DNA from: Saccoglossus kowalevskii
Lineage: Eukaryota; Hemichordata; Enteropneusta; Harrimaniidae
DNA: 28,681 bases
Assembly (NCBI RefSeq): GCF_000003605.2
Contig: NW_003137824.1
Location: 394,113 to 422,793, forward strand
Direction: 5' to 3'
The first letter of the stretch is position 1. The number at the start of each line of letters is the position of its first letter. The notes below the pieces were generated by a model. The model was not told the origin of the DNA, ran no database searches, and worked only from the letters and a program-made list of their open reading frames with translations. The position numbers and the translations under genes are program-made. This document shows positions 8,980 through 20,800 of the stretch, piece by piece.

Positions 8980-10854
8980 GTAGTTTCAAACATGACTTTT
9001 ATTACAAAAGAAACATGATATACATGTATATATTTATATATATGACAATACATAATAGTAAATAATAATATTAATATAGTCAGCAAAATGCTATTGTAGA
9101 TTTCATCAACAGAAAAAATCTGTAATCAAGCGATCAACTTTTTTGCACATAATGTCAACATAAGTACAGCAATGAAAAGTCTGAGTATATTTTGATTTGT
9201 TAATCTCAGAACAAATCAGCAAATACAAAATAAATATTGAGAAAGGAGGAAGAAAATATTTTAATAGTCTAGTTAGACATTGGTTTGGGAGAATCAAATT
9301 GTCATTATCTCAACAAAATTGTTAGTGTAAATTGTTTGCCATTTCTTGTCAAATTTATGTTTTTACTCTTGAACCAAATATGCTTGATTAATAAAATTTG
9401 GAATTTTTTGTGATTACCATTGAAAGGGTTCACTAAAACATATTATTCTATCTGTAACTTTGAGTCACATCAATTATATTGAATATGAATCAAACGCTGT
9501 AAACATAATATAGATTGATGTTTTTTCCTATCCTATAAATATGTTGTGAAAATGTTTGGCACAGTCATTTAATGGTGGCACATTTTGCCAGTGAGAAATC
9601 CCGTCTCATCCATTTAAACATAGATTGAAAAGAGGGTATCACTAGATTGGTCAGTTTTAGTATTTTGTATTTGGTTATACAACACGTTGTTCAAATATCC
9701 TTTTTTTTCTAAAAGTGCAGTTAACATTTGCAAATTTTAAAATGTCTGGTTAGGTTGAGTTATAAACTCAAAACATGTTTTGATTGTTGCTACTGTATAC
9801 AGAATATATTTTGTTCCTGGTATACTAAAAGCACACCAAAAGTCAAGGAATATGCTCAGAAAATAAAAAAAACAGATGTAACATTTTTTAAGATAGCTCA
9901 ATAAAACTGTAAGAAGGCAATGAGAATGCAAGATTAATTTGCAAATAAAGTTAAAATTTACTATGCTTGCAAGAAAAAACAACAGTTGGTGGGGTAACAG
10001 CATTATATTCTACATCTTTTGTGATATCATGGCCAGTTTTTGGAACATCGATGACTCCAAACTTTTGTCATTTCTGTTAAAACTACATGAAATATCCCAA
10101 ATGATGAAACTGAATAAAAATGAAAACATTTGCCTGACAAAAAATATAATTTTTCACAAATGTGGTAATTTCTGTAAATTTTGTAAAATAAATGGCATGA
10201 ATTTCAAAATATTCTATATTAAAATATACTTAACAGGTTTTTTGTTTTAAGATAACATCTTTCATCGTCTCTGTTTTTTCAAATTAAAACAAAATCATGA
10301 TACAATTTCATGGCATGGAAATCAGTAGTAATATTTTAAACGCAATATAGAAAACATTAATCCACTTATATCAATCAACTCCAAAAACCTAAAAAGAGTA
10401 AATCTATTTACATGATTCAGAACAGGTTTTATGTAATATTAGTAATGGCTGTTTGTTTACCAATTATTAGATTAATGTATTCTGACCCGTTCTTTACAAA
10501 CGCCATGAACGTTTTGTTGCAGCATCCCGTCATTTCTTTGACCAGCAAATATGTTTGTACAGTTCGGTTATTGTTTAAAGTAAAGAGCAATCTTGCATTC
10601 AAGGCTTTTAAGTGCTGTATGTTCCATGTATATACAGATTAGATCAGAAGAAAAAAAGGTTTACATTTGTACAGTATCTGATCATACGATAAAAATGTTA
10701 AAAATCTCTCAAAGCTCAGTAGTGTAAACTGTGTTGTCAGTCGCCTATAAATTCGTCAAGATAATCTAGAAAATAGTTCCTCACGTCAAAACTTCTAATA
10801 TTTAGATTATTCCACATTTAAAATAAAAATTATGTTTCTGTTCTATGTTTCAAT
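8980..10854 (-). other. Presumed 3' UTR of the ETS gene
   Basis: AT-rich, with no interrupting canonical poly(A) signal on the minus strand between the stop codon and 8998. Small open frames here on both strands look like chance. The extent rests only on the poly(A) signal. Confidence 0.45.
8998..9003 (-). terminator. Candidate poly(A) signal of the ETS gene
   Basis: AATAAA on the minus strand, followed about 20 bases later by a GT-rich stretch (TTTGTGTG). It is the first canonical signal after the stop codon at 10855. It would give a 3' UTR of about 1.9 kb, AT-rich throughout. ATTAAA at about 9566 on the same strand is a weaker alternative. Confidence 0.5.
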
Positions 10855-11867
10855 TCAAGAAGCAATGATTGGTTTATGTGACGTCGGTGATAACAGAACT
10901 GGTGAGACTGCGTTGAATGCAGAAACCGGCGGCATGAAGCCTTGCATGGCAGCCATGTGTCCATTAATATTGGAAATGATTGGAAACTGAAAATGATTCA
11001 TAGAACTCATTTGCGGACTGAGTGCCATGGGACTCATCGTACTCCAAAATGGGAAAGAAAACAGCGGTGTTGGTGTTCCTTGGCTGATGATGGGGCTTGA
11101 AAGCACTACAGGTGTGCCCGGAAAGGTGAAATGGGAAGGGTGGAAACCAGTGTACGATGGGCTGGCCATGGTTGTGCGCAACTCCGGCAGTGTCATACTT
11201 GGCTTGCTAACAGGCATTGGTATACTCAGCTGGATAGGCTGGGGTCTGCTAATTGGTGATGGCATTGTCGTGCACACTGTGCTGATTGGTTTTCCTGTGC
11301 TACTAACAAGATGCACATCGCTAGTCAGTTGAGTGAAATTACTGACATTTGGTGAGAACAATGGTCTGCTGTGGTTTACGTGTCCTGCTTGTGATTTCAC
11401 TGTCAAGTCCGGGTTTGAGTAACTCGTTTGTCTATTTTGTGGGCTTACCAAGCTACTAATAGTCCTAGGAAGTACACTATTACTGCTTGTAGTTGTCGTA
11501 GAGTTGTCAGCCCCGGGATAGCTATGAGGTCTTGATACTTGGGGTTCGATGGATTCCATTTTGACACGAAATGGCACTTTTGTCTCCGTCTTGACAATTT
11601 CTGGGAACGAAACAAACTTGTAGACAAATTTCTGTCCCATCACTTTCTTGATAATGTTCTTGTCATAGTAGTATCGAAGCGCTCTGCTTAGTTTGTCATA
11701 GTTCATATTTGTCTTGTTTTTTCGCAGTCCCCATCTACGAGCAACTTCTTCTGCATTGACAAGTTTGAATTCGCCGTCATTACTGGTCCACGTGATGAGC
11801 GGTTGATTGTTTTTATCCATCAATAATTCCAGGAGAAACTGCCAGAGTGTTATGTTCGATTCTAGAC
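10855..11867 (-). CDS. ELK: ETS gene last coding exon (ETS domain and C-terminal region)
   Basis: The acceptor CTACAG (minus strand) precedes 11867. The first two bases complete a Gly codon begun in the previous exon, then [15 protein letters not shown] and the rest of the ETS domain follow. The whole DNA-binding domain and activation region are thus in one exon. A Ser/Thr/Pro-rich middle with [10 protein letters not shown] could be a D-type MAP-kinase docking site. The stop TGA is at 10857-10855. Confidence 0.95.
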
Positions 11868-14800
11868 CTGTAGATTGGGAAATAGAAAAAAAAATTAATA
11901 CAATGTTTTTAAAGTGGAGTGACTATAAAACATTTTGCTGTGTTAGAAAAAAATGCATACAATAGTGACACTATAATAACATAAGAAAAATTAGCACTGG
12001 CTCTTATTCAAACTGAATTCTAGCATACTTTACAGAAAGAAAAAAAACACATTATAAATTCCATTTATTGGGGGGGGGGGGAAATTTCAAAGAGATTAAA
12101 AATGATAGAAGAACTGTGCCTACCAATTCTTTCATCAGAATACGGATGAGACGAATAGTTTCCTAAGCAACAACATGGCAGTTGAGAGTTTGTGTAAGTA
12201 GTGTTTGTTAGATACATATCTGAATAAGATGGGCCCAGCAGATGAGTATAGCAGTACTGTGGAAAACATGAGTAGATATGGAGTACACTTTGAACCAACA
12301 ATCAGATGCAACAAAAATATTAAAGATATCATCACAACTGTATTCCAATCAATCTGTCAACTATAATACCAAACTTAAAAATCAGAGACATGCATCCAAC
12401 GCACAGGGGATGTATAAATGTGAAAAAAATAAATTCACAGGCATGAGAAATTAAAACTGCACTAAAAGTAGTTCTGAAAAAACACAAAAAAAGATCCGGA
12501 GATAACAATAATTGAATAATTACTCCAAGAAGACTGCAGCCAGTCAAGATAGATAAAAATACAAACTTGAATAATGAACATGAAAAAAAAAATATCCCCA
12601 GTCAATCAGTCAGTCAGTCGCAGATAGCGATATCAGTATGCTGCCAAGACATTACAAGACAGCAACAATCGGGTATACAGAGTATCACTGAGAACAGACC
12701 CAAGACTTCTGGAAGTTTGCCGAACAAGATGAGCTTATAAAGCCTCATGCCTAGCGCAATTGATTATTCCCCTCATCAAACAAACTTTAAGACGATTAAT
12801 GGAAGAGCAGTGTGAAGAGATGGGAATGGTTATCAAATTTACCTTTCCTGGGCATCTACATTACAAGCTTGAGATAATTAGTACTATACTGAGACCTGAC
12901 TTTTTGTTTCTCCAATGGGGACATACAAAGAATATGCAACTATCGATAGTCAAGTGAACCCGGGGGGATTCATTTTGGGATCAGAATCAAAGTAGTTTTA
13001 TTATTGTGAGATAGTCAATAAATCAAAAACAAAGATCCCAGTTTGATCAAGGGAATATTACTGTATGCATTGCTGGGTCACATAATCACTAGGTTTCAGA
13101 TTCCTCCCATTGTTGTTTTTCGGAAGACATACCATTACCCCCCTTACATAAAATGGATTAATCCTTGCATATGGATTTCTTTGAATTTAATCTGACGAGT
13201 GAACTGATTATAATGCAGTCAATTCTGTCAAGGGAGGTAATTTAATTTGTGTTCATTGAGTGGCAGGGTTGAGATGAGGAAGTATTTTGGAGGGAGCAAT
13301 ATAGTCCCCGAGAATCCAAACCAGCTCAGCTTCCTAATCTTGTCCAATGTCTTTCAAATGAGAAAAGAATCTTGTATAAGAGAGAGAAAAAAATCCCTCT
13401 GGGCTTATGAAGCAGTTTCCGATTAGAAAAATAACCAAGGGCCATATTAACAAACTAGTTCATTATTTGGCTGCCCGAAGCCATAGACACACCTGATAGC
13501 TGACAATATTTTATGGTCAAATTTGTGAGCCTGTCCGATTGTAAATTAAAAAATTTATGGCTTGAGCTGTGATGATATTGCTCAAGGTTGGATGCGAATA
13601 CCGGCATTGAATAGGATGCACAAAATGACTTTGTATTGCACTCATCCATGCTTCCTAATGATACCCAGCAAATTGAGAAGGAAAGGTTTAATCATCCTGA
13701 ATGGTGGCTGAACATCAAACCGTTTAATCTATAATCACGAAGCCACCTAGGCATAAATCGTATCATTATTTTCCAACGACAGTTCATTTACTGAAGAGCA
13801 GTGATGTCAAAGGTTTCATACAACTACTCTTGGCAGACGTGACTTCTCGTGACTTTTATCTTTCCTGGTAATAATTTCTAATTTTCAGGTTCTTGCCTGT
13901 CTAATGCACTTAAGTGAAGATGAAAACATATTTGCAAATTACCATTTTTTTTAGTTTGGATTTCCAAAATCAGTAAGACAATTACAAAATCATCAACACT
14001 GTTTCTTGTGATGTGAAATGATACACGAATTTTTAAAAAAAAGAACCAAGCTTTCAAAAATAATAATAATCACAATAATACATGTACATGTACAAGTTTT
14101 AGCAACAGATCATTTTTTAATAGTCAAAAAAACAAAGGCTTTTGTGTATTGTTCTCTGTTTATCCATATCACATTAGTCTTGAAATAAATTTACTTTTCG
14201 GATAAATTGTTGAAATTAAGAAACAGTGATACAACTAAAATTACAATATCCCATAATGCAATGGTGCAATCCCAGGGATTGAGAAGTTCTCCTTTTTAAA
14301 GAGTGTTTGATTTGGTTCACTAAACTCTATAATCAGAAACTGTGATTTTTTTCTTACTGAAAGTACTACATGAAGAAATATTACTAGTGACAAGGAGTGG
14401 GAAATCAACTATCATCAATTTTGGCTCTCTGCATCATCGCGCCTGACAACCCATTTGATCAAATCGCTCACTGAACCGCATCTTTCTCATCTTGTGTAGT
14501 TATTCATGGAATGAGGAGTTAAGAGATATGGTATGTGTGGCTATCAACTGGAACTATCTACTCTCCCTTATGGTGAGTTGGAAATTACAGAGGAAGTTCT
14601 GAGGCCTTGTATCACCACGATGGAGATTACTACAGCTTAGTATAGGATACCTGAATTGACTCCATTGTCTCATCTCAGTATTCTCAATTGTTTATTTTCA
14701 AATGATTATATGCTTATTTCTTTTAAGCACAACTCTATAACAACGTGATAAAACTGTGAAAATGTAAGACAATGATTTTTTTAAATGGATGTGGATTTAT

Positions 14801-17800
14801 GGAAATGTTATTTAAAAATCATGATTATTTCATGGTGCTACATGTGATTTACAGCTGTAAAGATATGTACATTTCGGTAATCTAAGTAATTATTATATTT
14901 TCACTGAATATAAATGTGCGATGGGCAATGATTTTTTGATATTTAAGTGTACTTTCTGTGAATGAGTTGGTATTGCTAAATAATTATACAGAGAATGATT
15001 TATTCTAAAGTTATTAGGAATTGTTTGGAGAGTTATCAGTATCTGGGATCTCTGTATTCCATATTGGAGTCTACCAGGATTGCCATGGATCATTAACACA
15101 GTACAGAAGAGAAAAGTTGGGAAATGGTAAAAGGGGAAGATGTTAATACAGGAAAATCCTCCTGCGAGGTGAGATCGATCATAAAAACAAGCAGACTGCA
15201 CCTACTCCCTAGTTGATCATAAGGTCTTGAGACAAAGATAATTACACCACCAACTTATGATTATGTTTTTTAAATCACAAGGAAATTTATGAAAATTGCA
15301 CATAGGTTGCATTTCATTGTCTTTATGAAGTATTTTTGGTTTTACATTTTTCTTAACTAAAGTGGTTCACTGAAAATGAAATTGCATAGCGACAACCCAA
15401 ACAAACCCCTGACATGTCTGTAGCATCTCAACCCCCCAATAACCCACTCTACCCAACCCTTACTATGCACACTATACATATGTACATGTATAAAGCAGCC
15501 CTCCCATAACCCACTCTACCCAACCCTTACTGCACATACATATACCATGTCAAACAGTCCCTTTCCCTTACTCCCATAACCCACTCTACCCACCCCTTAC
15601 TGTACATACATGTACCATGTCAAACAGTCCCCCTCCCATAACCCACTCTACCCACCCCTTAATTACTGTTCATACTAACTCAAGTGTTAGAGACAATTTT
15701 ACAATTTACAGTAATGCAGCAGAATCACTACTTGAATCACTACGGAAACACTCTCTCAAAATCAGTTCGGAAGTTCCATTTACACAGACATGACAGCCAT
15801 CCAAAAGAGAAATAAAATATGGTTAGAAGTCAAAATTAAACTACCGGTATATACGTGATTTTCGTTCAGCTACACACAAATGATAAAAGTCATCTTCACA
15901 ATATCAAATGTATGATATTATCTTTCAACTTAAATGTTAAATGAATGAATATCTAAGTAACATGTTGCTGTGTCGCTAAGAACACATCTATTCGTATTAT
16001 TTCTATTACATTGAATGTATATGAGTCCATTATTGGAAATATACTTACATAGAATGAAAAAAATCGCAATTAAACTTGCCAACACAAGCACTAATCACAT
16101 GCCCTGGTTTTCAAATCATTTCGAGATTAGATTTCAAACAGTTATTTTTAAGATTGCAAATACTTATTAGCATAAAGTGTACCATTAGTTAATTGGAGAG
16201 CGAGACCTCTGCTTATGAATGGAAAGCCTCAAATGGAAAAGTTGTAATGCTTTTTTTTAAATGGACTTTTTTCCACTCTAAATATTATAATGAATATTTT
16301 TTTTTCTGTCTCTGGATTCAGCTTATATTTGAGTTGAATTTTCATCTCGGGGATGCTTTCACTTTTGGATTCTTTGAATAGTCTTTCTGTAAAAAACAAA
16401 CCCGATTTGTTGCAATTAAGCCGTGTGTTATGGGAGAAGCTTTGTACGAAATTGGAGAACATCAAATTTCCAAGATTGCAGCGGTTACCAACTGATAGCG
16501 GAACATAATACATCAATGATGCTGTGGGCATTTATAAGCTCCAATAATCAAAGCCTAATTGCACTCTAATCCCGGATATATCACACAATTTAATTCCAGC
16601 TTCACGAGTAAATCAATATTAAAAAAATATATATACAGTTTTAATCTAACAATGATTATTTTCTGGTGCAATTACATGTAGCTGGGCCCCCTCGTGGGAA
16701 ATGGGGGTAGGTATTATTAGTATTTGTGTTTGTAGGGGGTTACATCATGTATTGGTATTAGTTTTCTATATTCTATTCTTTCTTTCTTTCTTTAGGTATT
16801 TAAAGTTAATTATTAAATGAAATTAACATGCTCAGTAGGTGCATTGAATTGTTCAAAATTTTTAAAATTGAGTAATTTAACTTTGTAATCTTTACTTTTG
16901 TGGGTGGGTATCCCTTTTCTTTTTATCTGACTGAGCAATTATAATAATGATAATGTATTTTTCATCTAATTATTTTCACATTATAAAAGGGAAAACATTT
17001 ATTTAATTAAAAATTATAACACATTTTAATCATACCACAAATTAAAAAAACTTAATCAATAATATTTCAATGACAATTTGAGAATGATATTCTTGCATGT
17101 ATTCACTATATCTTCCCAAATCTGAGTTAATTTACCCCTTTTCCTAAAGGATTACGTTGAGCCAGTAAAACGGATAAAATATATGCATAGCGGGGTATGT
17201 GTCAGCGGGGCTATACTTTTTACATGTTGATGTGTGTAAAGATCACTGTCCCTGTTATGTACAAAGGATATACATTAAACTCATTACTGTGAGACACGGA
17301 ACTGGAAGCAATGCTTTCAGCAGATTACACTATTGAATTTCCTTTAACAGGATGTCTAGAGAGATATAGGGGAAATTAAATTTGCTAGAATTCGTATTTA
17401 ATTGGCGACTCCTAACCTTTTCCTGTAGAGTACAACTGGAAATTTGACTCAGTGTAACAAACAAATACTAGTATACAGTTTTACAGAATCTCAATTTTTT
17501 TCATTTTCTTTGTGTTCTGTCTTTTTTTATGCATTGTAGTTCAATTTACAAAGTAAATTCTAGGGAGAGTTTGATTGTTTTTATGTTAAGTAGATTTTAA
17601 TAATCTTATCAATTATCTCAAAAACGGTATAATTTTTTAAGATTAGATTTTTTATATGTAGCTGTTTTTGTCAAAAAATGTGTTGTGAATAAAATTCCAA
17701 ATCTAAACATGAGATGATAATAAAAAAAATTATTAAACTTTGATATAGTTGAAAAAAAGTGCAATTACAACAGTATTTATAAACAAATTCAATGATGCAT

Positions 17801-20800
17801 TTTGAAAACATGCAAGTTCAACTTGCAAAACTGTGAATTTCAAAATCAACTGCATGTTTTGTTTGGATTAATCCAATTGTTTTTTCTAGTGACCTGGAGA
17901 TGAGTCAGCAGTGAGAGTGAACACTGCAGGAAAGCGTTTTAATACCACATTAACAGGCAAACAGGAAGTACTGATTAAAATACATTGCCATTACTTTATA
18001 TCCTAACACAGGAAATGATAACATATAAATGACATTATCATAATTATTATGCCCTTTAATATAAATTGCAACAAAATAAATTGAGATTTTTTTTTATTTT
18101 TCTACACCACTTCTCAATTTTAGATTCTCATCCAATCCAACAACAAAAATGTTCACAATTTTAACTGTCTGGAAATTGATTTTTTAATAATGATCTTTTG
18201 CAATGTTATAATTTATTGTATTTTTGCAGAGAACAATGTACAAAGTCTATTTTTTTTGGAAAAGCATGACATATATTAAAGAGGATGAAGAGAAGCATTT
18301 TGTTTTCAGGCTCCAACGACAAGCTGACAATAGGAGAGCCAGATGCACTGTGTAATAACCATGCATAACCATCATATTAAATCCTTTGTGCTAGAAACGT
18401 TAGCCATTAAACCTCTCATATAATACCTTGCAGTGGTTATAAAAACTCCTATTTTATGACAGGAAATGGCAGATTTGTACTACTGAGGCTATCACAATAG
18501 AAAGATTATGGTGCAGTACTATCCAGAAAGACCTCACAATTTGTTACAAAAAAAACATATTTTTACAATATGAAATAAAGTATTTGTGTTATCTCAAATT
18601 ACGATGGGAATTACTGCGGTTAAATGTGCGGCTGTGTGATATGCACAATTACTGAAGCTGAGGTGGGGTGTGAATTTTTATTATTTTAAATTATAAATCA
18701 AAACAGATTAAATATATATCATAACTACCCTGTTATTTTCACTATACACTGCACTGTCTGTAAACAGTAAACTGAACCCTACAATTGAGTACATTGTTTT
18801 CCCCCAACATCACAATCAAGGATGTGACAAACATGCAATCAATGATGGAAGTAAAAAGGAAGTCGTATAAAATGAGTCTTTCATAAAACAGAGGGAACCC
18901 ACAATGCAAATATCAAGTTATTTAACACTTTTTAGAAAACAGACACATTGATAAAACTCATCCCATCAAATCAATTCATGTTAAAATCCATTAGTTGAAT
19001 TATATATCTTTGCATTTCTTAAATTAAGAGATAAAATCTTCTCATAAATGACTATTGACAATTGTGAATTATTACCGTACATTGCTAAGTGCTTTCTAGA
19101 CTATAACAATAATGTATTGTCTAGTTTGTGAATAAATAACTCAATTAAATCTCCAAATATGAATGTACATGATATGCAAATGAATGAAAACAACTTGTCA
19201 ATTTCACATACTAGTCAGTGCCCCTCCCCCAAAGCATAAGAGCATAAGGCACCTCCTGTGGTTAACTCCCTCCATATAAAACAATGAAGCTGTGCAATCA
19301 ACTGTTCTCCTCCCCCTGGTGGCTTTACCTGGGTAAACCTGAGTAAACATACCAAAGTTCACCTGTATACAAAGCCGTTCCTAAACCTAATGTAAAACCT
19401 GCCTTGGCTTTATTAAAACTTTACCACACAGTTACACCGCTAATAAAAAAATACTGTATTGTACAGATCATTAAATTTAAGTTAAAAATAAGATTTTTTT
19501 GGCCATTGTATATTCAAAGTTGACATTTATGCTTGTATTTTAAATTACTGGTACTGTGGAAATCATTTTTCTTTCATTATTACCAACATTTTTACCAAAA
19601 TCCTCCAAAATATGCACCATTAAAACCAACACAAAAAATGTGTCACTTTTCATGTGAACATATTTTCAAGTCTACAGCAATAGGTGTTTAATTGATAACT
19701 TGGCAGGCGTTTTATCGAAGAGGAAGAGGTCTATCCAAATACAGACAGGATATTCAGACAGTATATCCTGTTTGTTAACCAAAGGGGGAAGAAAGAAGAA
19801 CAAACATATTGTCTATTTGCTAAAATGATTGAGATATAATATTTCTACAAAGAACCCCAACAGGTGACAGTTTCACACATAGAAGTTTTTTAATTTCCAA
19901 AATATTCCAAGTTCAATTAAGATGAATCCTGATAACATGGCAGTGTTTTGTTTTTCGTTGACAGGGAACTTTGTTTTTTTTCTTTGAATGATGATGGTTG
20001 CCAGTTATTTTTATTGTTTCATACTTGTTTTCCAAGTTGTTGAATAGTTAAAATTTGTATGGTTGGCATGGAAACTACTCAAAAAATAAGCCACTATTGA
20101 GAGTATTCAAAATACAAAAGCAAAAATAATGATTTCAATACAACAATTAAAACTTACCCTTTGGTTTGACAAACGGCATCAGACATCGTTTCTTCAACTG
20201 TGACTCTGCTGAAGACATTTCATCTTTAGATTCTGGAAATAAAATTTAAAGACATCAAGCTCAACGAGTCAGCAATAACACTAAAATACCCTTCTCAGTA
20301 ATAAAAGTTTTTTAAACATAAGCTTCTACTTTCTCACATTTTGCCGTACATTGATGTCATTTAAACGAATGTAGCAGATATTGAGGACAAAACAGAACAC
20401 CATTTCCGCTCCACTTTAACACCATGGTAACGGAAGATCCTAATAAGAGGGAATAGTACATTGTGCAGCTGCTGTGTTTTACACCCATATGACAGATGTA
20501 TCCACTCAGAAGTTATATTTGTACTCCTGTGAGCGGTATCTTATGCTTCCGCTACCTGTCAAATCATACTTGTTACTTGACAAATATTTGCAAAGCTCAA
20601 ACAAAACGCAAGTATCATCTGATGCTAATTTTAAGTTCAACGGTCGGTAACGTTTTCTACTACCCCTGGTGATAATAATGCTCAATCGATTTAAATTGAC
20701 TCCAGCATTGGCTTCTCAATCGGTCCATGAGGGATCTATTTATATATCCGGCCGGTTTACATATTATTTCCAGGCCATATTATGTGTTACTAGGGAAACC

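Larger units (their letters stand above)
11868..20157 (-). other. Intron 3 of the ETS gene (8.3 kb)
   Basis: The donor GTAAGT is at 20157 and the acceptor CTACAG at 11868. It holds a candidate alternative exon (12124-12256), a G12 run (12070-12081), a 62-70-bp tandem repeat (15430-15663) and a TTTC microsatellite near 16777-16794. Less AT-rich patches near 13440-13680, 14410-14640 and 16190-16620 could be enhancers, but nothing in them is diagnostic. Confidence 0.8.

Noticed and set aside
11027-11332. 101-codon plus-strand frame opposite the ETS last exon
   Set aside because: A shadow of the strongly supported ETS coding frame on the other strand.
16229-16531. 100-codon minus-strand frame in ETS intron 3 as an exon
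   Set aside because: No well-placed splice sites joining it in phase were seen and there is no recognisable motif.
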